Shown here: piece by piece, positions 1-10,423 of the stretch
How positions within the stretch are numbered: the stretch's first letter is position 1
Layout of the letters: the number at the start of each line of letters is the position of its first letter
From: Mastigias papua
Lineage: Eukaryota; Cnidaria; Scyphozoa; Rhizostomeae; Mastigiidae
Length of the DNA stretch: 64,000 bases
Assembly (NCBI GenBank): GCA_964019165.1
Contig: OZ025271.1
Location: forward strand, 11,704,259 to 11,768,258
Direction: 5' to 3'
Notes under the pieces: generated by a model
Database searches by the model: none
Seen by the model: the letters and a program-made list of their open reading frames with translations, nothing else
Told to the model about the DNA's origin: nothing
Made by a program: the position numbers and the translations under genes

Positions 1-595
1 ACTATTCCAGTCCAACCGGGCTTCGTTGCCAACTGGTCCATCTAAAAATTATCCAAGATGATAAATTTATCAGTAAACATTAAACAAATAAGTGCTCAAA
101 AGTGATATATACTTTTACAAGTTATATACCGGTACTAAACCGTGCTTGCTAGAATGACGTGCCGGGCTTCTGGTCTATTTATAATTCTCTCACTTTACTA
201 CTCGTCCATCTGCAGTCCAAGCGACAAAAAACAGCATAGAGATATCGCACGGTATTTAGGTATTGTGATGCGTAGAAGTAATAATACTTGTTGACTGACT
301 AGAACGCCACGAGTATTGATGGAAATGACTTCAAAATAGTCCTTTTTTGTCCAAATCAGCAACAGCTTCAACTACACAAGTACAAGTTAAGTACATCTGT
401 CTACTCTCTTCTATAGTAGTTTCTTCCCTTGCAGTCTAAAAAGAGAGTCTTTCAGTGATTAGCATAAACATAACATATTAAATTGTTCAACAGCTAGAAT
501 TTACCCAGGGTTCATATAAGAAAAAATTCAAATGTTCTTTTCAAGTTATGGTGAAACCTTTTTCTCAGAACTTAATAGCCAAAACAAAAGTATCT
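1..595. other. Non-coding stretch, nothing recognised
   Basis: I see no convincing ORF, RNA gene or terminal repeat. The stretch is AT-rich and probably holds the 3' UTR or 3' flank of the minus-strand exon that ends at 596. Confidence 0.5.
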
Positions 596-811
596 TCAAT
601 CCCAATGTGAGAGTGACATTTCAGAAATTATGGCTCTTACACGATCAAACAGCTTGTCCTTTATGTATGTGTCCTTCATTGTGGCAGCATGCCTTTTAAT
701 ATTTCCCCAGTCTTTCTGCTTCCTTGCAAATGAAGACCCACATTTGGGACATTCGACTGAACGCAAACCAGCACGTTCCAAGCAATTTTTGCATCTTTTG
801 TACCCATCACG
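596..811 (-). CDS. Terminal exon with a CxxC...CxxC zinc-finger-like motif (partial gene)
   Basis: Read on the minus strand, an acceptor (AG, plus-strand 812-813) after a T-rich tract opens a 71-codon frame that ends in TGA at 596-598. Near its start is CKNCLERAGLRSVECPKCG, two CxxC pairs 11 residues apart, which suggests a single zinc-binding knuckle. A basic, helix-prone tail follows with many Lys and Arg and ends in SHWD. The codon pattern and acceptor look real, but the upstream exons are not evident. I do not recognise the family. It may be a nucleic-acid or protein-binding module, and a repeat-derived fragment is an alternative. The frame is open right up to the acceptor, so this is more likely a last exon than a separate gene. 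Confidence 0.4.
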   Translation of the reverse strand, partial: RDGYKRCKNCLERAGLRSVECPKCGSSFARKQKDWGNIKRHAATMKDTYIKDKLFDRVRAIISEMSLSHWD

Positions 812-1227
812 CTAATGTAGAAGTAATATTAACATACAACATAGTAGCAGAATCTGAAAAAATATAGCAGATATATAAATAGATACCAAACACTAATGCC
901 TTTCTTACTGCTATAACATTGTCAACAATCAAAGGGATAACTTCTTTGAATAGCATTGGATATCATAAACATTATAATCATATTACATTAGGATTGCTTA
1001 ATAATAATAATAATTCAATTATTTTCAAAAATCCCATACTAAAGTATTCATAGATTATAGTGCCCCCATACTAAAGCATTCAGTTGCACTAAACAATTTA
1101 CTAACCAAGGAAACTAGAGGTACACCAAAACATAAAATTCAGGACCTGAAAGCAAATGCTATACATTCGTCTAAAATGTCATAATAATACTATTTACTAT
1201 GAAAACAGAGTATAATCCATAACTTCA
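812..1227. other. Non-coding stretch
   Basis: AT-rich sequence with a short AAT run near 1005. No gene is supported. If the exon at 596-811 is real, this is its upstream intron. Confidence 0.4.
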
Positions 1228-1640
1228 TCTTTCATATGCTTTCCTGAAATAGTATGACTTAAGGAGCTTTTTGAAGGATTCCACAGACATGCTTTCTTTT
1301 ACAATTTCTGGTAGTGCATTTTGCATCCTATATCATTGGTGCTGCTAATGTAAATGCTCTTGTTCCAAAGGTTCTTGTCCTTCTTGTTGGAGCTTTCAGC
1401 ATAGATGTGTTTGCGGCCTCAGTTTCCTTGGACTGTTTGATGGTTATAAGAGGTTTGCTAGGTACTGTGGAGCTAGTCCATGTAAACATTTATAAGTAAG
1501 AAGGGTGATCTTGAAATTTCTTCATACAGAAAATTAATGCCCTTCTATGTACAACTGATGATTGTCTTCTAACTAGAACTTTTGTTTTCATAGCTTCCAT
1601 AAGATGGAACACTTACTCTCAACTCATTTCTATCCCATCA
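1228..1640 (-). pseudogene. Decayed 3' end of a CR1/jockey-like LINE ORF2
   Basis: Minus-strand translation in shifting frames gives the recognisable C-terminal block of CR1/jockey-type ORF2 proteins. It has a YKCLHGLAPQYLANLL-like piece, then an R-rich FGTRAFTLAAP segment, and then SVESFKKLLKSYYFRKAYE. These match the family's usual order: a 'YK.LHGLAP.YL' block, 'G.RAF..AAP.LWN.LP', and 'S...FK..LK.YLF..A'. At least two frameshifts and a stop separate the blocks, so the copy is dead. The reverse-transcriptase core is not present nearby. The fragment lies between minus-strand exon candidates and could be intronic. Confidence 0.6.
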
Positions 1641-2112
1641 ATGAAGAAAAAACTTGTACTCCAAGTGAGTAATAAAATCTAATACCTAAATTACCTTGGA
1701 TTGCTTATTTGGTGGATTTCCTAAAAGCAATAACAAATGTGAACATGTAATCAATCATCAAATACGAAATTTAATGCTGAAAGTTGATCATTACAGGTAG
1801 ATTTATTATGTATCTTCAATGTTGAAATTCAACATGCTGGTTTCCAATGCAGACATGGGCAACATCTTCCACTTACTTTTGGCTAATTCAGACGGCAGCA
1901 GAGAAAACTTAAAAAAATATGAGTACTTAAAGTAACCACCTAATTTAACCCTATTGAGAAGGGTTTGTATTTTGGTGAGCCAAGCATGACTATGTAAACA
2001 ATGCAAGGGGAGAAAAAATATCATGTGTGCAAACTAACAGGCAGCGGCAGCTTGCCCTTTTTGTCAAGGAGGGCTGGGAACAAAACAGCACCCTTTATTA
2101 AAAACAAATAGA

Positions 2113-2400
2113 TTAAAAGTTCAAGAGATTGGCAGCCACACTTTCCTTACAACTTGTAAATGTAAAGGATACTGTGGATAGAAAAAACCAATCCCGCAAG
2201 AGGATGCTTGGAAAAAACAAAAAAGAAAATTGAAACAAACTGAAAGAAACAAACTTGCAATTTCTGGCTACAATATTTGCACTATAAGAATATGTTCTAT
2301 AAATCATAATAACTATATCTTCAATGCCAAATCTGTATCTCTTGTCTTTGTTGTCTACAAACTCAAACGTCAATAATGACGGCCCTGGATTCTGCACCTA
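2113..2400 (-). other. Possible minus-strand exon (unrecognised)
   Basis: After a candidate acceptor near 2396, the minus strand reads VQNPGPSLLTFEFVDNKDKR and stays open for over 60 codons before turning hydrophobic and low-complexity. The first 35 or so residues have a gene-like composition. I could not find a strong donor. A short segment near 1880-1910 on the same strand has a good donor (AAAA|GTAAGT). Together they hint at a minus-strand gene ending at 596, but the evidence is weak and I recognise no family. Confidence 0.2.
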
Positions 2401-2816
2401 GGCCACAACTTGCTTTTAGAGGGCTTTTCTTTCTTGAGTTCACGTCATTTGCAAACTTGTGCAAGCAATAAATAGGTTGGGTAGTTAGTTTGCTAGCTAG
2501 CTAGTTACTGGTCTAGGCTAACTATCAATGCAGGCAACTTGCAATCAGTACCAAATCAAGGTATCAGTACCAAATCAAGGTAAAACAACTACATGTTCTT
2601 GTATCTAAGAAAGAAAGTTTCTCCCTTCAGCCAGGATGTTTCTTAATATTTTGTCAAATTCAGGCATAAATGTGTCTTAAGTGTTTCTTAAAATTCTTGA
2701 AATACACCACATAGCGTCCTAAATGAAGGTAAGATTTTTCAGATTTTCAGATTTTTATATCTAACAATAGAATAGCCTACGTACAATTTACATCGCATAG
2801 GAAATATCCCCTCTGT

Positions 2817-3995
2817 ATTATAGATAGAAGGCTAAGGGAAGAGGTAGGAGTATCTAAAGAGCAATTTGGATTCATGCCAGGAAGAAGCACATCAGATCCA
2901 ATATTTTCAATAAGGCAGTTAATAGAAAAACACAGAGAAGGGAATACAAACCTACATCTTGTGTTTATAGACCTAGAAAAAGCATATGACAGAATACCTA
3001 GAAGTGAAGTCTGGAATTGTTTGAGGATAAAGAAAGTACCAGAAAAGTATATTAAAGTCATCCAGGACATGTATAAAGACAGTGAAACCCAGATAAGACC
3101 ACCTGCAGGCAGAAGTGAGAGCTTTACAGTTACAGTGGGAGTGCATCAAGGATCAGCTCTTAGTCCATTTATCTTCACCATTGTAATGGACACCCTAACA
3201 GATAATATCAGAAAGAGGGCGCCAGAGAACATGATGTTTGCAGATGATGTGGTTTTGTGTGGAAAGGAAAGACAGGTTGTAGAAGACCAATTAGAGGGAT
3301 GGAGGAGATCATTGGAAGACTATGGACTGAAAGTTAGTAGAGAGAAAACAGGGTATCTGAAGATGCAAACAGGTCATAGAGATGAAGGAGAGATAGAATT
3401 AAGAGGAGTCAAGCTAAAAAGGGTGAGTGAATTCAAGTACTTGGGGTCCACACTACAGGAAGATGGAGGAGCATCAAGGAAAGTAGAGAGGAGGATAGCA
3501 GCAGGATGGCATGCGTGGAGAAATATGTCAGGAATCCTATGCGATAAGGGAGTGCCTCTATATATTAAGGGAAAGATATATAAAGTGGTAGTTAGACCAG
3601 CCTTGTTGTATGGCACAGAAGCATTACCAAAAACTAAATGTCAGGAGAAAAAAGCTAATACAGCAGAGATGAGGATGCTACGGTGGATGAGAGGAATTAC
3701 AAGAAAGGATAGGGTGGAAAATGTAACTGTTAGAAAGGAACTTGGAGTAGAAAAGGTGAGCGAAAAGATGAGAGAGAAAAGATTAAGATGGTTTGGACAT
3801 GTTTGGAGAAGTGAGGAACAGGGACTGACCAAGAGAGTGATGGGGATAAAAGTTGGAAGAAGATCAAGAGGAAGGCCAAAACGACGCTTTATGGACTGTA
3901 TAGAAGAAGACCTTAAAATTAAGGGGCTGGAAGTGACTGATGCAGAAGATAGGGAGTTGTGGAGGAGAAAAATTTGCACCGGCGACCCTGATTAA
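2817..3995 (+). CDS. Reverse transcriptase, RTE-type, N-terminally truncated
   Basis: The frame is open from the left insertion boundary at 2817. The first ATG is at 2874 and the stop is at 3995. Reverse-transcriptase motifs follow the normal order: FMPGRST, motif A FIDLEKAYDRI, motif B HQGSALSPF, motif C MMFADDVVLCG (the FADD catalytic pair), motif D LKVSREKTGYLKM and motif E FKYLGSTL. The thumb region ends in the RTE-typical KRLRWFGHVWR, then a basic tail to TGDPD. The protein would copy element RNA at nicked target DNA. Without the apurinic-type endonuclease and the 5' promoter it cannot act alone. No stop or frameshift is present over 393 codons. Placement in the RTE clade is by motif pattern only. 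Confidence 0.85.
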   Translation: MIDRRLREEVGVSKEQFGFMPGRSTSDPIFSIRQLIEKHREGNTNLHLVFIDLEKAYDRIPRSEVWNCLRIKKVPEKYIKVIQDMYKDSETQIRPPAGRSESFTVTVGVHQGSALSPFIFTIVMDTLTDNIRKRAPENMMFADDVVLCGKERQVVEDQLEGWRRSLEDYGLKVSREKTGYLKMQTGHRDEGEIELRGVKLKRVSEFKYLGSTLQEDGGASRKVERRIAAGWHAWRNMSGILCDKGVPLYIKGKIYKVVVRPALLYGTEALPKTKCQEKKANTAEMRMLRWMRGITRKDRVENVTVRKELGVEKVSEKMREKRLRWFGHVWRSEEQGLTKRVMGIKVGRRSRGRPKRRFMDCIEEDLKIKGLEVTDAEDRELWRRKICTGDPD

Positions 3996-4025
3996 TCAGG
4001 AGAAGCCAGTAGAAGAAGAAGAAGA
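2817..4025 (+). mobile_element. 5'-truncated RTE-clade non-LTR retrotransposon with 18-bp target-site duplications
   Basis: The element is bracketed by a perfect 18-bp direct repeat, aggaaatatcccctctgt, at 2799-2816 and 4026-4043. The left copy is followed at once by open reverse-transcriptase coding sequence. The right copy follows an (AGA/GAA)n tail, as expected for target-primed insertion of an RTE-type element with a short-repeat tail. Only about the last 1.2 kb of a full element (normally about 3 kb or more) is present. The endonuclease domain is missing. Perfect duplications and an undisrupted frame indicate a recent insertion. Confidence 0.9.
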
Positions 4026-4435
4026 AGGAAATATCCCCTCTGTGTACAGGAAACGGCCTTTTCTACATCATTTGGATAAATGCTTACCAAGACCAGAAGA
4101 ATTGGCCCTTTTCTTGACGTGTTCACTCGACATGGTCCGCTTGTACTGTGTATTTCGAACGGTGCAAATTTTGCAGTGGATTAGGCCTTATTCAGTTACC
4201 CCACGCCACGTGAAGTTGCGATTACCCCAAGGCAATCGCCATCGATGTTCCTCCACAGCGTAATATATCACAATGACTGCTCCGCTGACAGCAAATATAT
4301 CCATAGCACATATATATATAGACACTTGCATATATACAGTATGGATATATCTTGGATGAGAGCATGTTGAGCACTGAGCTTACTGTGACTTTGATCATAG
4401 ATCAAATCCGTCAGTCTATGGATTAGGGCAAGCTC

Positions 4436-6724
4436 CAGTGGCGGATTCAGACTAAAATCTGACAGGGGCTGAACATCACGAGTGTGGGCGTGGTGGGCGC
4501 GGTGGGCGTGGTTAGTTTGGAAGTAGGCTTTATGCAATGAAATTATAGAGCGAAATATTTGATGATCAATCACATTTATGTGCTACGAAGTTTATCAGCC
4601 ATGTCCTAACAATTCACCATAAGATCTGAACGATGTTCAGTACCTGAAGTGATGGTTCTGTTTATCTATTCTCTGCTCAACATTCAGAATAGCAAATCAT
4701 TTTTACAACATTCTGTATCCAAATAGGCTTGAAATGTACACTGCCAATTCAATCAACCGAACGCACAGAACAACTAGATCTAACAGCTTCAATTTATTTG
4801 CTACTGTAACGAAACATATCGTGTGACAGTGACGCAAAACACATCATGGCATCATTATCCTTAGAAGAATGGTCTATTTTGCTCCTATTTATCGCGCCTA
4901 CACAGTAAACAGTGTTTAATGCTATCGACTTCCTGAGACTCATGGTGATTCTGTTAACACACTACGCATGGGTCACTGAAGTGAAAAGGAAGCAAAGAAC
5001 AACAAAGTGGCAGTCCTTATCCAAGACGGAGATTTAATTTATGTATAGGAACATGTGTTAGTGCTTCCTATAGACTGCAGATGTTCGTTCAGTGACATCC
5101 TTCGTTGATCCGTTGTTGGCGAGTATCAGATTTAACGTGCTGAGAACACGGAGGCAGAGAGAGGAGACGATGTTGTTGACGGTACTCTGACTCTACTCTG
5201 ACTGACTATACATTACAAATTACAGTGATATATACATAAACATTGAACAACCCGAAATAAACATGAGTTACGTACAGGAAGGGTTAGGTGCTTATTAGTT
5301 TATTGTTGACTAGATGCATGTGGCGATGTAAGCGTGGAGAACAACAGAAGAGGAATGACCAGGTGTTTGATGACAGGAGTGACGTATGGTCATGTCCCAG
5401 GTGTGTGATGTTGTGAATGAGAATGAATGAAAAGAAGAAAATCGGCATTGACTGAGAAATGGCCTAAGTTACAATGTTTACGTGTCACTACATATGTACC
5501 GTGCAGTTATGTCGAACCAAATCAATTCGCAGACTTTAGGCTTTTCAGATAAAGTACAAGTAACTGATTCGACTCAAGTAATGACGTCTAAACTAGTCCT
5601 GAGAGTCCCTCACTGCCAACAACAAAATGCAAACAGGGTCCTACAGATGCAAGCGGCTATCAAGTCATTCTGCCTAAACGCAGACACAATAGCTCTAACC
5701 AGAAGCCCCACGTATCAAAATTAACAGTTTAACAAAGTGCAATATTTATATACGTATTCCACCTCATACATTCGTTTAAAGCTGGGTACGGCGCTACGGC
5801 GCTACAAATGGCTCACTACTGTTGTAGTCTGAGCACGTAATTCCTGTTACCTATATTTGCTTACCTTTTAAGCTTTCTTCACCAATAATGCGTTCGGCTG
5901 CCTTCACATGTTACTCCAAAAGTATCTAACGATCATTTCGAAATAGGAACATGGCACTGATTTCAGTAAACAACACGTATCTGATGAACTCGCATGAAAT
6001 CTCCTGTATGTGGTTCTGGTTCTAGATGCCTGTTAGCACTTTTCTATCATCGAGTGCATTTTACTGGCCGGAATGCAATGATTCCTAAGACAAAAGATAT
6101 TCCGAGCCCCCTTGGTCTATAGAATACTCAATTTGAACGGGGCTCAAAGCGTCCATGAGAAATTTACTGGCTGCACGTGACTACAGAAATCGCTTAGTAT
6201 CCAATCGTCTGTTAGTATCTTGATCAAAAAACAAACAATATTCCGAGCCCCGCTCGCCCGTAGAATACACTGTTAAAACACATTGCATTTTAACGACCAG
6301 GGGGGCTCGGAATAGTCATTGTCTTGTGATCAAGATACTTGCAAACGATTGGGCACTGGATGGCTTGCTGCGTCACGTGCAGTCAGTAAATTTGTCGACG
6401 ACGCTTTGGGCCCCCTTGAAATCGAGTAGTCCATAGACCAAGGGGGCTCGGAATATCCATTGTCTCTTGATGGAGATCCTGACAAAAGATTGGACACCTA
6501 ATACATATTTCGGTCAATGGTAGTCAGCAAAATACATACAGACGCTCTGTTGACATTTGTTTTTCTGCATGTTGCCACTTCTGCCGACCCGAAAGAGCTG
6601 CAATACTTGCAAAGTGTCCTCTATATATAGGAAGATTTGTTAAAGTGAAAGAATATTATATTCTTAAACCTAGAAATCTGACTGGGGCTCAAGCCCCCCT
6701 AGCCCCCCTCTGGATCCGCCACTG
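4436..6724. mobile_element. hAT-like non-autonomous DNA element with CAGTGGCGGA termini
   Basis: The left end reads cagtggcggattcag and the right end, reverse-complemented, reads cagtggcggatccag. Just inside, both ends carry a similar 'tctgac(a/t)ggggct' block. The sequence agctc flanks both ends (4431-4435 and 6725-6729). hAT elements normally make 8-bp duplications, so either the outer bases have diverged or this is another superfamily. The 2.3 kb interior has no transposase-like ORF. Its one notable structure is the fold-back at 6096-6457. I am confident it is a TIR element and less sure of the superfamily. Confidence 0.7.
6096..6457. repeat. Long imperfect inverted repeat (fold-back) inside the hAT-like element
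   Basis: The arm from 6096, starting gatattccgagcccccttgg, matches the reverse complement of the sequence ending at 6457. The match runs about 150-170 bp toward a centre near 6275. Shared blocks include the 'ttggtctat' stretch, 'aaagcgtc', 'aaatttactg(g/a)ctgcacgtgac', 'caatcgt' and 'agtatcttgatca'. A second 'attccgagcccc' pair lies close to the centre, followed by a tgttaaaa/ttttaacg loop stem. The arms are diverged but would still form a long hairpin. It could be an older MITE captured by the larger element. Confidence 0.7.
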
Positions 6725-6789
6725 AGCTCACTGGTGCAGTCTCCATTGACTTGCAAAAGCCTTCTACACGGTGGAGTACTTTATACTGT

Positions 6790-6890
6790 TATCAAAGTCC
6801 AGGATAATATGATATGATAATATATCATATATCCAGGATATGATATAATATATCCAGGATAATATATCATAATATGATGTCCAGGACACA
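6790..6890. repeat. AT-rich degenerate tandem repeat
   Basis: Repeated units of the type 'tccaggata(ta)atatgatata' recur four or more times just before the LINE pseudogene. This is simple, locally expanded AT-rich sequence. Confidence 0.6.
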
Positions 6891-6892
6891 GA

Positions 6893-7870
6893 AGTTCATG
6901 TGGATAAAGAACTATTTAACAGACCGCCATCAGTTTGTTCAGTGCACTGTTGCTAAATCTGAATCTCGATTAGTCAAACATGGTATGCCGCAAGACTCAA
7001 TCTTTGGTCCTTGCTGCTTTTCATACACATAAACGATCTAACAAGAACAATAATTGATTGCAGAATGCACATTTATGCTGATGATTCGGTAATATTTTCT
7101 CTCACTAAAATGCAAACATCATTGAAGAGACTTTTATACTGAAATGACGAACATTGCTGAATGTTGGGCAATAGCAGGTTAATTATAAATTTAAGAAAAG
7201 GGAAAAGTTAAACAATGCTGTTCTGAACCAGGAAGAGACTCCATTCATAAGGAGATTTGAAGTTTTCTATCAAAGAGCATCTCATCCATTGTGTGAGTGG
7301 ATATAAGCACATAGGGGTAACACTAGATCCATCATGAAACATATACGATCATCTACAAAAGACCTTGAAGAATTTGTAAGCTCGTATAAAGCTATTACAG
7401 AGAATGAGACATTCACTTTCAGATTTGGCAGTTGAATCAGTGTACAAAGCTATGGTTCTGCCATAGTATTGCATTGCTCAAACCCTGTTCTAAAGGTCTC
7501 TGACACGATGGCGAATAAATTTGAACGATTACATACCAATTAAGATATTTCACAATCAATCCAAAAGTTGCAAAGAATGTGAGCTTATGACAGAATCAAA
7601 GTAGATATAAGGCAGTTATACTAATGCTCAAATGCATACATGAACTGCTTTTCCACATTTTACATGATATGTTAACAAAGTGGAGCATAAACATAGCACA
7701 AGAGGTAATTTATCAATGCTGCGCTTACCAAAAGTAAGAACAGAGGCTGCAAAAAGTAATTTAAGTTTCAAGGTCCTGCTTGTTACAACGCGGCCCCAGT
7801 TGACATGCAGAACCTCAGCTCTTTAACTCTGTTCAATCACATGTTAAAGGAGCATTTATTGAACAACTAG
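6893..7870 (+). pseudogene. Decayed CR1/jockey-like LINE reverse transcriptase
   Basis: Frames shift, but the order of CR1/jockey ORF2 blocks is clear. At the start are WIKNYLTDRHQFV and KHGMPQDSIFGPC (family pattern 'GVPQGS.LGP'). A YADDSVIFS block near 7075 keeps the catalytic YADD. The end reads AAPVDMQNLSSLTLFNHMLKE followed by HLL and a stop, the usual 'WNSLP..I...SL..FK..LK..L' tail. Several stops and frameshifts lie between these blocks. It is a dead copy lacking the endonuclease, related in type to the CR1-like fragment at 28419. Confidence 0.7.
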
Positions 7871-8346
7871 ACTTTGTATTTATTTCTGACGAGCTTTAAT
7901 GATTTAAATTTGTAGATAAAAAATGTTTTTTATCCATAACAATGTTTTAACTTTTTAGTTTAAAAAGCTCCCTTAATGATAAAAGTGCCTCTTTGCACAG
8001 AAAAGGCTTAATCTGTATAAACATATCTATTATTATCAAAAATAGTAACTACACAAAATATGAAGCGGACGTGTGTACCGTGAAATTCTTGTTGAAAAGG
8101 TATTCTTTACAGGGAGATGTTAAAAGAGGCTGATTAACTGACTCAGAAAGACGTTAATACCCGGTACTAGCCATTTCGTAAAATTTACTTATTTTATGGC
8201 TGGTTGGTAATCATTAGGTAAATAATTCAATAATATGCCAAAGTAAGTTTCGTCATTGTAAACTAAGTTGCAATGTTGCGACCAATTTTACACAATCTTG
8301 CTGTTGGTAATGGTTTTGCCAGGACGAAGTGGTCGTTTTGTTTTAA
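7871..8346. other. Non-coding spacer
   Basis: AT-rich sequence between the LINE pseudogene and the TTAA element. I see no gene or structured repeat. Confidence 0.5.
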
Positions 8347-10076
8347 AGTGCTTATGAACCGAAATTTTTTATTGCCTATATCGGTGTAAAAATATCCACT
8401 TATTTTCATGGTGAGATTATTTTTTGTGAATTTTGGCACTACTAGCTGGAAAAGACGAAATTGTAACGCTCTACGAGCAGAAAAATTTCCGACAAAACGG
8501 AAGTGGCCTGGAACGGGAGTTGTGACGTGAATACCTTGACACGCACAGACAAGAACGGCCATTCCATATGGAATTATGAAGGCTTATAATGAAGTTTAAA
8601 GGCAACTAGTGATCTTTAATCCTGAATACTAGTATCAAAGAACAGTTTAGATGGAGATGAAGTACAGAGGTTCGGTATTCAGAACGTTGTAGTCCTACTG
8701 TATCAAAGGGAGGATACAGAGAGGGAGGCAGTAATCAAACAATTACAAGCTAAACAAAATAGTATAATGAACCAGTAAACTATTATCATTTACATCATAG
8801 GTTGGGACTGTAATACATTTTTGATAGTCATCACTACGACTAGTTCAGTTTCTTTTTCAAACGAGGTATCGCATTCTGTAACTTTTGCAGCTTACCCCAT
8901 GTTTTTTTATAAGAAACCAGTTTATAAGAAACCTATTAATAGACAATCTTTAAACTTAAGAAAATTTTAAAACTACAAGGAAAGAGTTAAGAAACTTTAG
9001 AAATTTCTCTGACATCTTTCACAGTTATGGACACATTCTTCCTCCACTAATTTATTAGTGTCTACCACAGTGTGTTTTAAGAACTTAGACGGCAATAAGC
9101 TTTTATGGGAAATATAAAAGACAATGTTTTCTACGTTTTGTTTTCGTGCTAGTTACCGTTTTTGGTTTCCCGAAATTAAGAAAGTTTAAAGAAACGTTTC
9201 AGAAATTTTTAGACCTAAATGTGGCCCCAAATTAAGAAACTTTTACAACTACTGGAACCAGGTTTCCTGTGAAAAACACGTAAATGCGACAGAAGCTATA
9301 AGTACTTATTCGGTATAAGTTCACAATAAATACCCTTAAACAAATGACTTTTGACTTCGGCATTAGGTGGGTTATGCTGTCTGCAAAATATCGACTCATA
9401 AAATCATCTTACTTGGTTTAACACTGTATAAGTTGGCATCAAATTGTCAATGTACTACTCCTGTATGTATCATACAAAAAGTGTATGAGCAAGTAGGCCC
9501 GCTAACTGATGTTATCACGATATCAAATATAGCGCCTGTGAGACAGATCGCATCCTGTTGGAAATTATTTCTGATATCCCCAAATCTGCAACACAACACT
9601 TGCTGTTGAAATGTTCCCATCATAAAGTAAAGATCGCTTGCTTCGCCAGAAATTTCACCTGTGTTTCCGAATAAACTTGGTCCACAGAGGCTTGGTTTAT
9701 TGGAGAAGTATTTATCTATAGGCACCTCGTTGTTACCTTGATTTTGTAAATAATGTACAGTTTAGGCTTCCAACAACATATACAACTGGTCACTGCGCTT
9801 CATATCTTTCTCAAAGCATAGTTAACTATGCTCAAAGGTAGAGAAGGCCAATCTGCTTTGACGCCATGCCTACCTCGCGTGAATGTGTCAAGGTAATTAC
9901 GTCACAAAGACACGGGACACGTTGAAATTGTCGGAAAAATCCGCTTACAAAACTGCGAGCAAAACCCCGATTATTTCAAATATTATTCACGCGTAGAAGC
10001 TACATGTATGATTTTCTACCAAAGTAAGTATGCGCATTTATATTTCCAAAATAAAAAATTTCGCTTCATAAGCACT
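8347..10076. mobile_element. TTAA-flanked non-autonomous DNA element (Kolobok/piggyBac-like)
   Basis: Both ends sit next to TTAA (8343-8346 and 10077-10080). The terminal inverted repeats begin agtgcttatgaaccgaaa on the left and agtgcttatgaagcgaaa when the right end is reverse-complemented. Weaker inverted similarity, including 'tgtcggaaa' and a 'caaggtattcacgtcac'/'caaggtaattacgtcac' pair, runs about 200 bp inward. A TTAA target occurs in Kolobok and piggyBac elements. The 1.7 kb interior has only short overlapping ORFs and no recognisable transposase. It is older than the similar-type element at 57553, judging by TIR divergence. Confidence 0.65.
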
Positions 10077-10423
10077 TTAAATTCTCTAACGAGCTACACT
10101 ATTTCAGCGGCATGGTCGAATGCATGGACGAACGTGAAAAGCAAATGAACAAGTTCTGAAACCCGCAATACACAGATCCTGGTCACGGCACCATGTGTGA
10201 AATCCAGAGAGTGGACAAGTTGGAAATTATATAGAGAATGTGGCTATATACAAGCATAGCTACATAATGAATCTCGAAGCGAATTAACTATAACCTTATT
10301 GTAAGAACTTAAAACGAAGACTGGATAATATGACTAATCACAGTAATACAAGAATGTTCGGGTCCAATCGCCTACTAACTAAATCCCAGACCTCAGTACT
10401 TGACAACTGTAGCTGTTACATTC

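Noticed and set aside
8263..8562. 99-codon minus-strand ORF
   Set aside because: It spans the left terminal repeat of the TTAA element, and the matching right end does not conserve the frame.
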